DNA from: Chloroflexota bacterium
GTDB lineage: Bacteria > Chloroflexota > Anaerolineae > UBA7937 > B3-Chlor
Assembly: GCA_030613785.1 (NCBI GenBank)
Contig: JAUWLF010000006.1
Location: 1-64,000, forward strand
Length of the DNA: 64,000 nucleotides
Direction: 5' to 3'
The notes under the pieces: model-generated
Databases searched by the model: none
Told to the model about the DNA's origin: nothing
The model's input: only the letters and a program-made list of their open reading frames with translations
In this document: positions 30,685-38,773 of the stretch, in pieces
Layout: each line of letters begins with the position of its first letter
Position numbering within the stretch: the stretch's first letter is position 1
Position numbers and translations under genes: made by a program

Positions 30685-33123
30685 ATGGAGATTAGAGAAC
30701 TCCGACCAGAGGAGCTTAGACGAGTCTGTGATCCGCAGCAGTTCTCTTTCAAATCGACGGAGGAACTCACAGAGTTGTCTGAGATCATCGGTCAGGAACG
30801 GGCCACCAGGGCCATAGACTTCGGCATCGAGATGCCCTGCCAGGGCTACAACATCTACGCTCTTGGCCCCAGTGGCTCTGGGAGAGCCACCGCCATTAAG
30901 GAGTTCTTGCAGAGGAAAGCGTCCTCCGGCAAGGTGCCCGACAGTTGGGCATACGTCAACAACTTCGATGATCCTTATCAGCCGCGTGCGGTGCGCTTGC
31001 CTTCAGATGAAGGTTGCACCATCCGCGACGAAATGGACGAGTTACTGGAAGTGCTGAGGGAGGAATTGTTCCGAGCATTCGAAAGTGAGCAGTATCAGCA
31101 GCACTACAACAGGATCGGAAGGAAGCTCGACGAGGCACGAACTGCGAAGTTCCAGGGTCTGGAGGCGCAGATGATAGAGCGTGGTTTCGCCTTGTTGAGA
31201 ACCCCCATGGGCTTGGTGATCGCTCCGGTCATCGACGGAGAGGTGCTGAGCAGAGAGCAGTACGAGAAGCTGGCTCCTGAGAAGAAATCGGACCTGGAGA
31301 AGTACCGACCAGATCTACAGGCGGAACTGGAGAAGACGCTGCGAGAAGTGCGCGAACTGGAGAGGGAGGCCAAGGAAGAACTGCGGCACGTTGACCAGGA
31401 GACCGCCGACTACACCATCGGACACCATTTCGAGGCTCTCAGGTCCAAGTATCCAGATCTGGAGGGATTGCTCCAGTTCCTGGACGCGGTCCGAGAGGAC
31501 ATCCTGGCCAAAGTGGAGCAGTTCAAGAAACCCCCCGCTTCCAAGGGCAAGGCGCCTTCGGATGAGGACCCCTTTGCGTTCATGGCTCGCTTCCGGAGAT
31601 CGCCCTTCGAGAAGTACCGGATTAATGTCATCGTTGACAATTGCGATGTACAAGGTGCTCCAGTGGTTGAGGATGGCAACCCCACGTATCACAACCTGTT
31701 GGGTCGCATCGAGCACCGGGCCGAGTTTGGAACTCTCGTGACGGACTACGGCGCGATCAAGGCTGGCTCAGTCCACCGAGCCAACGGCGGGTATCTGATC
31801 ATTGAAGCCCTGGATCTGCTGAGAAGCCCCCTCGCGTGGGAAGGGCTGAAACGAGCCTTGAGAAACAGCGAGATCAAGATCGAGGAGATGGCCCAACAAC
31901 TGGGCCTGATAGCAACTGCCAGTCTCGCCCCAGAGCCCATTCCCCTGGAGGTGAAAGTGGTGCTGATCGGCGATCCCCAGACCTACTATCTACTCTACAG
32001 CCTGGACGAGGACTTCCAGGAGCTCTTCAAGGTCAAGGCCGACTTTGCCGTGGATATGGACTGGACTTCGGATAATCTCGAGAAGGTGGCACTGTTCGTC
32101 CACGACCGTTGCCAGGATGAGAACTTGAGGCACTTCGATCTGGAGGCCGTGGCCAAGATTGTGGAGTATGCCTCCCGCCTGGTGGAGGATCAGGAGAAAC
32201 TGACGACCCGTTTTGGCCACCTCAACGACACCGTCCATGAGGCGAACTACTGGGCCAGCCGTAACGGCCACGACCTAGTGACGGCGGCTGATGTGCAGCG
32301 GGCCATCGAGGAGAAGGTGTATCGCGCGAACCAGATTGAAGTAAGGATTCGTGAGCAGATAGAGAAGGGCTTGATCATGGTGGACACCGAGGGCGAGGTC
32401 GTGGGCCAGGTGAACGGTCTCTCGATCATCAATCTGGGCGACTACTACTTCGGGAGACCATCTCGGATAACTGCGCAGACCTTCATGGGAAGCAAAGGCG
32501 TGGTCAACATTGAACGCGAGGCCAAGATGAGCGGCAGCATCCACGACAAAGGCGTGATGATCCTGTCAGGCTATCTGGGTGGCAAGTACGCGCAGGACAA
32601 GCCGATGAACCTGTCGGCCAGCATCTGCTTCGAGCAGTCCTACGGGCCCGTTGACGGCGACAGCGCATCCTCCACCGAGCTTTACGCCCTCTTGTCCAGG
32701 TTGTCGGGACTTCCGATCAAGCAGGGCATTGCCGTTACCGGCTCTGTCAATCAGCGGGGGGAGGTCCAGCCCGTTGGTGGAGTGACCAAGAAGATTGAGG
32801 GTTTCTTTGATGTGTGCCGCATCAAGGGGCTAGCCGGAGGGCAAGGTGTCATCGTCCCGGAACGGAATGTGAAGAACCTGATGCTCCGAGATGACGTAGT
32901 CGAGGCGGTGAGAGAGGGCAGGTTCCACGTTTATCCGGTGAGCACAATCGATGAGGGCATAGCGATCCTCACTGGCCGGGATGCTGGAGAGCGCCAGGAG
33001 GATGGCACCTACCCTGAAGGCACCGTTGACTACTTGGTGGACAAGCAGCTTGCACAGCTAGCCATCAAATTGAAGGACTTCGGTAAGAAGGACGAGGAGG
33101 AAGCGAAAGAGGAGGATTCCTAG
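30685..33123 (+). CDS. Lon-family ATP-dependent protease (AAA_32/LonB-like type)
   Basis: Start at ATG 30685, with GAAAGGAG upstream. In-frame codons before it overlap the end of the preceding gene. The 812-residue protein has an N-terminal ATPase region with the loop GPSGSGRAT, in which Arg67 replaces the usual Walker Lys. A coiled-coil insert follows (about residues 190-280, rich in E, K and R). The second ATPase half contains NGGYLIIEALDLLRSP and a sensor region, and the C-terminal Lon proteolytic domain has Ser660 (GDSASS) and Lys703 (GGVTKK). These two are 43 residues apart, as in E. coli Lon. The protein lacks the Lon N-terminal substrate domain. I recall Arg at the Walker position in this subfamily. 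Its stop overlaps that of the opposing lipoprotein gene. Confidence 0.88.
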   Translation: MEIRELRPEELRRVCDPQQFSFKSTEELTELSEIIGQERATRAIDFGIEMPCQGYNIYALGPSGSGRATAIKEFLQRKASSGKVPDSWAYVNNFDDPYQPRAVRLPSDEGCTIRDEMDELLEVLREELFRAFESEQYQQHYNRIGRKLDEARTAKFQGLEAQMIERGFALLRTPMGLVIAPVIDGEVLSREQYEKLAPEKKSDLEKYRPDLQAELEKTLREVRELEREAKEELRHVDQETADYTIGHHFEALRSKYPDLEGLLQFLDAVREDILAKVEQFKKPPASKGKAPSDEDPFAFMARFRRSPFEKYRINVIVDNCDVQGAPVVEDGNPTYHNLLGRIEHRAEFGTLVTDYGAIKAGSVHRANGGYLIIEALDLLRSPLAWEGLKRALRNSEIKIEEMAQQLGLIATASLAPEPIPLEVKVVLIGDPQTYYLLYSLDEDFQELFKVKADFAVDMDWTSDNLEKVALFVHDRCQDENLRHFDLEAVAKIVEYASRLVEDQEKLTTRFGHLNDTVHEANYWASRNGHDLVTAADVQRAIEEKVYRANQIEVRIREQIEKGLIMVDTEGEVVGQVNGLSIINLGDYYFGRPSRITAQTFMGSKGVVNIEREAKMSGSIHDKGVMILSGYLGGKYAQDKPMNLSASICFEQSYGPVDGDSASSTELYALLSRLSGLPIKQGIAVTGSVNQRGEVQPVGGVTKKIEGFFDVCRIKGLAGGQGVIVPERNVKNLMLRDDVVEAVREGRFHVYPVSTIDEGIAILTGRDAGERQEDGTYPEGTVDYLVDKQLAQLAIKLKDFGKKDEEEAKEEDS

Positions 33124-33857
33124 TCGTTGGTGACGACCAATCCCTCGACCTGAACTTTGCAGTTGGAGACTTGGCCCGCTACGGCTCCCAGGCTGACCAG
33201 GAAGTCGGATGAGTCACCGGCCAAGATCGTGCGCTCTTCCGGCGCCCCACTACCCACCGCCACCACTGTCCCCTCCTCATCATAGCAGGTGATGTGCAGC
33301 GAGACCGATTCCGCATCCGAGTCCCCAGCATTGCGGGCCGACCCCAGCACTTCGTAGGGCACCCATTCCCCCACTCTGCCGGTGTCGTCGACAACGTGTA
33401 GACCGGGATGCAAGAGCGACTGCACATGGTCGGCCCTTTCTGCCTCAATCTCCACATCGTAGGTGTGGAACTCCGGGGCCGTCAAGAAAAAGACGATCAT
33501 GATTGGGGCTGTGTCACCCGGCCCCAGAAGATCTAGCCTCGCGTATGCCCGCTGAGAGCCTACCATGTGTCCCTCAGCATCCCTCAGAATGACTTGCGCC
33601 CTCACGTCCTCCACCGCGGAGTCATTCAGGTTTCTCACCTCGAACAGGAACCGCAGACTGCCGACGGCGTCCTGGTAGGAATTCACTCCCCAGATGTCGA
33701 ATCTCAGACGAGGGGCCAACTTGGGTGACGGCGGGGGAGCGATCGTCGGTGTTGCCTGAGGGCGAGGGATCTCCGGCGGGCTACCTGCTGTGTCGCCACA
33801 CCCGGTGATTAGGGTTGCCACACAGAGAAGAACAACTACGGCGTTCCTTCTAGCCAT
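33120..33857 (-). CDS. Predicted lipoprotein of unknown function
   Basis: The 245-residue product has a lipoprotein signal peptide with lipobox ITGC (Cys20), a Pro/Thr-rich linker to about residue 48, then beta-rich segments (RFLFEVRNLNDSAVEDVRAQV, ESVSLHITCYDEEGTVVAVG) that resemble the FxLyD or DUF3426-type extracellular domains with NxxxxxVxxV strands. It starts seven bases after the trmD stop, so it is in an operon with trmD. Its stop codon shares bases with the stop of the Lon gene on the other strand. Function unknown. Confidence 0.7.
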   Translation of the reverse strand: MARRNAVVVLLCVATLITGCGDTAGSPPEIPRPQATPTIAPPPSPKLAPRLRFDIWGVNSYQDAVGSLRFLFEVRNLNDSAVEDVRAQVILRDAEGHMVGSQRAYARLDLLGPGDTAPIMIVFFLTAPEFHTYDVEIEAERADHVQSLLHPGLHVVDDTGRVGEWVPYEVLGSARNAGDSDAESVSLHITCYDEEGTVVAVGSGAPEERTILAGDSSDFLVSLGAVAGQVSNCKVQVEGLVVTND

Positions 33858-33864
33858 TTGTCTA

Positions 33865-34605
33865 TCAGTCGCTGGCCCGCTCTAGAGACTCCAGAAACGC
33901 TAGGTCTTGCTCTGTCAAGTCCGCTTGTTCAAGCAACTCCGGCCGACGCTCGTGGGTTCGCCGCAGCGCCTCCCGACGTCGCCACAGCGATATCTCTCTG
34001 TGATTTCCGGAGAGAAGCACGTCGGGCACAGCGTGGTCTCGGAAGGTGGGTGGTCGCGTGTACTGGGGATGTTCCAGCAGGCTTTGTGAATGGGAATCTC
34101 TGGCGGTTGCGGTTGGATCACCCAGTACTCCGGGTATGAGGCGGGTGACAGCATCCAGAATGACCATCGCCGGGATCTCTCCGCCGGTCAGTACGTAGTC
34201 GCCGATGGAGATTTCATCACTGGCTAGGAACTGCCGAACGCGCTCGTCAACCCCTTCGTAGCGCCCACAAATGAGCAGAAGACGTGGATAGGTCGACAGC
34301 TCCACGGCCACCTTCTGGGTGAAGAGGCGTCCTTGGGGGCTCAGCAGGATGACAGGCACCGACGATGCAGCGTTCTCTCCCAGGATCGCGTCGACGGCCT
34401 GGAAGATGGGGTCGGGCTTCATGACCATCCCACCTCCGCCGCCGTACGGTGTGTCATCAGTGATGCGGTGTTTGCCGGTAGCATAGTCCCGGATGTTGTG
34501 GATGGCAACGGAGATCAGGTTCTTCTCCACAGCCCGTTTGAGGATGCTCTGCCCGAGGGGGCTGCTGAACGAGTCTGGGAACAGAGTGAGGATGTCGAAC
34601 TGCAT
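33865..34605 (-). CDS. trmD: tRNA (guanine-N1)-methyltransferase TrmD
   Basis: TrmD methylates G37 of tRNAs that read CNN codons, using S-adenosylmethionine, and prevents frameshifting. The 246-residue form starts at ATG 34605 ([12 protein letters not shown]), with a GGAGG site nine bases upstream and a promoter just before it. The knot motifs are present: [40 protein letters not shown], and [21 protein letters not shown]. The C-terminal helix region with EHPQYTRP and SGNH is also as expected. The usual partners rpsP, rimM and rplS are not adjacent. It seems to form its own unit with the lipoprotein gene. Confidence 0.95.
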   Translation of the reverse strand: MQFDILTLFPDSFSSPLGQSILKRAVEKNLISVAIHNIRDYATGKHRITDDTPYGGGGGMVMKPDPIFQAVDAILGENAASSVPVILLSPQGRLFTQKVAVELSTYPRLLLICGRYEGVDERVRQFLASDEISIGDYVLTGGEIPAMVILDAVTRLIPGVLGDPTATARDSHSQSLLEHPQYTRPPTFRDHAVPDVLLSGNHREISLWRRREALRRTHERRPELLEQADLTEQDLAFLESLERASD

Positions 34606-34628
34606 GGGCCCGGCCTCCGCTGGCCACA

Positions 34629-34657
34629 ATTCTACTACACCGACAAGGCGACTTCAA
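34629..34657 (-). promoter_or_regulatory. Promoter of trmD
   Basis: On the minus strand TTGAAG (34657-34652) and TAGAAT (34634-34629) are 17 bases apart. Transcription near 34622 gives a leader of about 17 bases to the TrmD ATG. Confidence 0.6.
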
Positions 34658-34858
34658 GGCTCTTCGATCGTGTGCGGTCGCGAGAACCAGAGCGGCCTCA
34701 GACGCAACAGGCTAGCAGATGGTTGGTGTGGGGCCGAAGAGCTTGCTTGAGGAAGGCTTCCCAGCCATGGACGAAGAGCGGCACGGTAGCGGCGGCCGTG
34801 GGAGCAACACGCCAAGCTGTTGTCGACACCGAAGTCCACGCCTGAAGTGTCGCCATCC

Positions 34859-34887
34859 TTGCTCACCCACTGCACATGTGCTACAAT
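34859..34887 (+). promoter_or_regulatory. Promoter of the zinc-ribbon gene (extended -10)
   Basis: TTGCTC at 34859-34864 and TACAAT at 34882-34887 with 17-base spacing. TGC directly before the -10 makes it an extended -10 promoter. The start codon GTG at 34908 lies about 15 bases after the predicted start. Confidence 0.6.
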
Positions 34888-34907
34888 TCACGCCTGGGAG
34901 AGCGAAG

Positions 34908-35279
34908 GTGTCTGCTGAAAAGAAATGCCCCGAGTGCGGGTACAGCAATGAGCCAGAGGCTACATTTTGCGGCAATTGTGGCAACCCGCTGCAAACGCCG
35001 GGTCCATCCGCCCCGCCGCCTCCTTCCAGTCTCCCAGAGGAGATCACGCCAAAGAAAGAGAGCGTCGCTCCCCAACGAGTAGAGGCAGAAGCCGGGAACG
35101 ACGCCGTGTCATCGCCTGAAGAGTGTCCCAAGTGTCATTATCCCACTGGGAGCGAGGACGTGTTCTGTAGACAGTGCGGTGCCGCACTCGTCCAGAGACA
35201 GCTGTACTGCCCCCGCTGCAGAGATCCCGTGGATGCGGACGAGAGGTTCTGCAGCCGCTGCGGGTTGGCCTTGAGATGA
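34908..35279 (+). CDS. Triple zinc-ribbon protein
   Basis: The GTG at 34908 is taken as start because the promoter lies immediately upstream and the first zinc ribbon begins at residue 7. The 123-residue protein has three double-Cys pairs of the CPxCxx...FCxxCG kind (near residues 7-24, 80-97 and 106-123) joined by a Pro/Ser/Glu linker. It is a DZR-type zinc ribbon with no enzymatic domain. Such proteins commonly accompany SHOCT or TM-containing proteins in Chloroflexota. The two following genes on the same strand share a cytoplasmic module that could be its partner, which is inferred from position only. Confidence 0.72.
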   Translation: MSAEKKCPECGYSNEPEATFCGNCGNPLQTPGPSAPPPPSSLPEEITPKKESVAPQRVEAEAGNDAVSSPEECPKCHYPTGSEDVFCRQCGAALVQRQLYCPRCRDPVDADERFCSRCGLALR

Positions 35280-35310
35280 GTCGATTTCCTGTGACAAGCG
35301 GTGGAATCCG

Positions 35311-36273
35311 GTGAAAACCGACGAAATTGAGAAGGTGTTCCACGAACTGAAGGACGCTCTTGAATCTGGAGCCATCACCGAGCGGCAGTTCCAGGCTGAG
35401 ACAAAGGACCTACTGTATCAGGATGACGAGGGTCGGTATTGGAGCATCGGTGCCAGGACAGAGCAGTGGTACCGGTACGATGACGGCGACTGGGTGGAGG
35501 CCTCGCCTCCGCTTACCCTGGATCCTGTGGGTAGAGAAACCAGGACCTCGGACATGGAATCGGACCAACTTCCTCAAGACAGAAAGTGGGCACCCGGCAG
35601 CCGTGGGGTTGTGGGATTGGTGAGCGTCCTCTTCCTGGTCTGTCTGGTGGCCGTTGGCCTCGTGTCTTTCCAGCTTGGCAGGATGTCGGTCATGACAGCG
35701 ACTGCGGAGGACAGCGCCTCTCCCACCATCGTGGCCACTCAGATCCGCACCGCCCAAGCCACCATTTCTCCTGAGGCTACCGCGCCCGCTGCTGTGCCTA
35801 CCCAGATGGAGAGCTCACCGTCGCCTCTGCCAACAAGCACGCGAGAGAAGAGCACACCTGCTCCCACTACTCCGCCGAGCGTTACGCCTCAGCCCACGGT
35901 CACTTCTGCACCCACACCGCAGATGGAGTACGGTCCGCCCATTCTGGTGGGGCCTGAAAATCGCGCCCAATTTGGGCCTGGGTATGAGGCTGTCTTGACC
36001 TGGGAGCCGTTTGGTGAGCTGCGGGAGGGTGAGTACTACCACGTGGAGGTCTGCTGGAATGGCTGCGATGGCCCTGACGATTTCCACGGCCACTACCTTC
36101 GGGATACCAGCTATGTGTTCCCGTCGTGGATCTACCGCGGCCGGCCCATTGACGACGAGTACTACTGGCACGTCATGGTGAGGGCTCAGAGAGGGGAGGC
36201 GCCCGACGGTCCGACGGACCCCGCTGTCAGCCCATCCAGCGAAACTCTGGTTTTCATCCTATTGACCGAGTAG
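35311..36273 (+). CDS. Single-pass membrane protein with short N-terminal SHOCT-like/WW-like module
   Basis: The 320-residue protein starts at GTG 35311. Residues 1-70 contain an EIEKVFHELKDALESGAIT helix pair followed by GRYWSIGARTEQWYRYDDGDWVEA, a module repeated at the start of the next gene. A transmembrane helix follows (about 95-118). The outer part is a long linker of Thr, Pro, Ser and Ala (about 130-205) and a C-terminal beta domain beginning GPPILVGPENRAQF (about 210-320) that resembles a fibronectin-type fold with EYYHVEVCWNGC. Function unknown, probably an extracytoplasmic binding domain on a stalk. Confidence 0.7.
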   Translation: MKTDEIEKVFHELKDALESGAITERQFQAETKDLLYQDDEGRYWSIGARTEQWYRYDDGDWVEASPPLTLDPVGRETRTSDMESDQLPQDRKWAPGSRGVVGLVSVLFLVCLVAVGLVSFQLGRMSVMTATAEDSASPTIVATQIRTAQATISPEATAPAAVPTQMESSPSPLPTSTREKSTPAPTTPPSVTPQPTVTSAPTPQMEYGPPILVGPENRAQFGPGYEAVLTWEPFGELREGEYYHVEVCWNGCDGPDDFHGHYLRDTSYVFPSWIYRGRPIDDEYYWHVMVRAQRGEAPDGPTDPAVSPSSETLVFILLTE

Positions 36274-36303
36274 CTGCGTGACGCGTCCCAGAGGAGGCAT
36301 GCT

Positions 36304-38553
36304 ATGGAGTTCGGTGAGGTCGAGAGACGGTTCCAGGAGCTAAAGACTAGACTGGATGCTGGCGCGATAGATGAAGGTGCGTTTGAGGCGGAGCTGCGGC
36401 AACTCCAGGTGCTTGATGGACAAGGCCGATACTGGATGATTGGAGCGCAGACAGGTTCGTGGTATTACTACGACGGCACTCAGTGGGTCCAAGCACAGCC
36501 ACCTGAAGAGGAGGGGCTGCCTTCCGCCGAGGCACCGCCAGTCAAACCTCCGCTTGCGCCTCCTGATGTCAAACCCCGCGAGCCAGGTGCCGAGCGCGCA
36601 AAGGAGCGCACGAGGTCGGGGCTTGTCATCCCCGTGATCATTGGACTGGTTGCCCTGTGCTGTCTGTTTGGCGCCGCTTCAGTCGTGGTCTCAGAGTTCG
36701 TTGTGCCCAGCAGACCTCTGAGCTCCCTGGTTGCTGGCCTTGTCGGAGGACGCCCATCGACACCCAGGCCAGCTACAACCCTTCAGCCTTCGCGGACGGC
36801 AGGTCTTTCGGCCGAGGATTACATTCGCGCTGGCGATGACCTCTTCGGCAGAGGCCGGTACGAAGACGCCATCGCTCAGTACCAGGTGGCGCTCAGCATG
36901 GAACCCCAGAACCCAGAGATCTATGCCCGGCTGGGACAGGCTTACCTGCAACTGGGCAACTGCGACCGGGCGATTCCCGAGTTCCAGCAAGCCTTGGCTC
37001 TAGACCCAGATCTCGAGAGCGCTCAAGCCGGTTTGATGGAGTGTGGGGGCACGTTGCCGCCGGAGGTATCCTTTTCCTCCCACAGCAGAGCCGACCTTAG
37101 CTTCTCGCTGCTCTATCCCAGCACTTGGTTCGTGCGCGAAGAGGAGTTGCAGACTATCTTCGCTGAGCGAGAGGAAGACATAGACTACCTGGGAGGGAAC
37201 ATCTTCTTCATCAGTTCTCTGCCCTTGGACCCCGAAGAGGAAGGAATGGACGCTATGGGGGCCTTGGTCAAGGCCCGCCAACTGATCAACCTCCCCATGG
37301 GCTCCCAGCTAGGGGGAGTGGAAATGGTGACCCTGGCTGGATGGGAATGGGCCGCAGTGAAGGGGGAGATTGTGGGGTTGCAGTCTCCCACCACAATCTA
37401 CATCGCCGCCACTGTGAGGGATTCCCATTGGTACGGCATCTGGGCCATCGGCACCACGGATACCTGGGAGCAGACGTCGTGGCCCATTTTCAGAATGATG
37501 GCCAATAGCGTGCAAGTGGGTCAGGTGATGGCCGAGGTCTCACCAACGGCAGAGGGATCTCCGTCGGTCGAAACCCCGGAGATGACCCCTGAGGCCTCGC
37601 CGAAGGCGACAGCGACAATTGGAGCACCAACGGCAACCGCACCGCCAGGCGCCACCGCAACCGCTACCACTCCTGCTCCCACCTCCACACCACAGCCTAC
37701 GGGCCTCAGTGGCAAGATCGCCTACCCGCGATACGTCGGCGGGCAGACTCACTATGAGGTCCACATCGCTGACGTCAGCGGCAATGACATCAACGTGATC
37801 TACGCCGCCAGCGAACCTGCGTTGGACTTGCCCGGCAACCGCATCGCCTACCGATCCTGGGACACGAGTCTCAGGGGCATGGTGATCTCCAACGTGGGAG
37901 GAGGTGGCCGGGAACGACCTCGCGGGGGAGCTGACCCAAACGAGGACAGCCTGCCTCGGTGGTCGCCTGACGGCTCGTCGCTGGTCTACGCCACCAAGAG
38001 GTTCGGGCCGCACCGCGTATCCCACGTACTGACGCACGCGCTTGCGCAACACTCCGACCAGGACTTGGGAGATGCGGACAATCCCGAGTGGTCCTCCGAT
38101 GGCCAACGGATTGTGGCCAGAACCATCGGGCTGCTGGTGATGGATCGTGGGGGGAGCAACCGCCGGCAATTGATCGGCAACCCCACCGCCTCCTCACCAG
38201 ACTGGTCGCCAAGCGGCAACAAGATAGCCTTCATGCGTCAGACCGGCGTTAACTGGGATATCTGGGTGGTCAATAGTGATGGGAGTGGCGAGACTAGGCT
38301 CACGACGGACGGCTCCATTGATGGCTTGCCCGCCTGGTCACCTAGCGGGACCCACATAGCGTTCCTCTCCAACCGGGGCGGATCCTGGGCTATCTGGGTA
38401 ATGGGGGCCGACGGCACCAATCAGCGCAAGCTGTTCGACACGGGTTCCGCCACCTATGCCACCGGCGAGGGCTTTGACGGCGAATGGGCCGGCCGCGATG
38501 AGAACTGGCAACGAAGAGACTGGTACGACGAGCAAATCTCCTGGTCGCGATGA
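36304..38553 (+). CDS. Membrane protein with TPR, PsbP/DUF1795-like and TolB-like propeller domains
   Basis: The 749-residue product opens with the same module as the previous gene (EVERRFQELKTRLDAGAID, then GRYWMIGAQTGSWYYYDG). A transmembrane helix lies at about 103-126. Outside, TPR units occupy about 168-245, a DUF1795/PsbP-like domain (SFSLLYPSTWFVREEE, WAAVKGEIVGL) about 255-405, a Thr/Pro/Ala linker about 415-465, and a beta-propeller of TolB/WD40-like type about 470-740, with repeated DxPRWSPDGSSLVY, NPEWSSDGQRI, SPDWSPSGNKIAF and LPAWSPSGTHIAF blades. It could act as a surface sensor. No kinase or catalytic domain is present. A terminator follows. Confidence 0.78.
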   Translation: MEFGEVERRFQELKTRLDAGAIDEGAFEAELRQLQVLDGQGRYWMIGAQTGSWYYYDGTQWVQAQPPEEEGLPSAEAPPVKPPLAPPDVKPREPGAERAKERTRSGLVIPVIIGLVALCCLFGAASVVVSEFVVPSRPLSSLVAGLVGGRPSTPRPATTLQPSRTAGLSAEDYIRAGDDLFGRGRYEDAIAQYQVALSMEPQNPEIYARLGQAYLQLGNCDRAIPEFQQALALDPDLESAQAGLMECGGTLPPEVSFSSHSRADLSFSLLYPSTWFVREEELQTIFAEREEDIDYLGGNIFFISSLPLDPEEEGMDAMGALVKARQLINLPMGSQLGGVEMVTLAGWEWAAVKGEIVGLQSPTTIYIAATVRDSHWYGIWAIGTTDTWEQTSWPIFRMMANSVQVGQVMAEVSPTAEGSPSVETPEMTPEASPKATATIGAPTATAPPGATATATTPAPTSTPQPTGLSGKIAYPRYVGGQTHYEVHIADVSGNDINVIYAASEPALDLPGNRIAYRSWDTSLRGMVISNVGGGGRERPRGGADPNEDSLPRWSPDGSSLVYATKRFGPHRVSHVLTHALAQHSDQDLGDADNPEWSSDGQRIVARTIGLLVMDRGGSNRRQLIGNPTASSPDWSPSGNKIAFMRQTGVNWDIWVVNSDGSGETRLTTDGSIDGLPAWSPSGTHIAFLSNRGGSWAIWVMGADGTNQRKLFDTGSATYATGEGFDGEWAGRDENWQRRDWYDEQISWSR

Positions 38554-38579
38554 GAAATGGTTCTAGGACCATTCGTATG

Positions 38580-38612
38580 AGGCGCCCTCTGCTGCGAAGG
38601 GGGCGTCTTTGT
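38580..38612 (+). terminator. Intrinsic terminator after the propeller protein gene
   Basis: An 11-base-pair stem (38580-38590 with 38598-38608, including two G-T pairs) with a seven-base loop and a following T run (tctttgtcc). It lies 27 bases past the stop, in the 220-base gap before the end of the opposing gene. Confidence 0.65.
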
Positions 38613-38773
38613 CCATGACAAGGGGCTGACTCTCGCGAGGCCAGCTCTCAGCGTCAGAGTCGCTTTGCTCTCCGGTGGCCGTGAGTGGCTCCGAAGAGGT
38701 TCATCCTTCCATCTCCATCGCGGATCAGGTCGTAGTCCAGGACTGCCTTGTTGAGTCCTCGACAGGCGAAGAC

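Larger units (their letters stand above)
34606..34907. other. Divergent control region between trmD and the zinc-ribbon gene
   Basis: The 302 bases hold two outward-facing promoters (listed separately) and nothing that looks like a gene. The frame that extends the zinc-ribbon protein upstream has no ribosome site and passes through the promoter. Confidence 0.6.
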
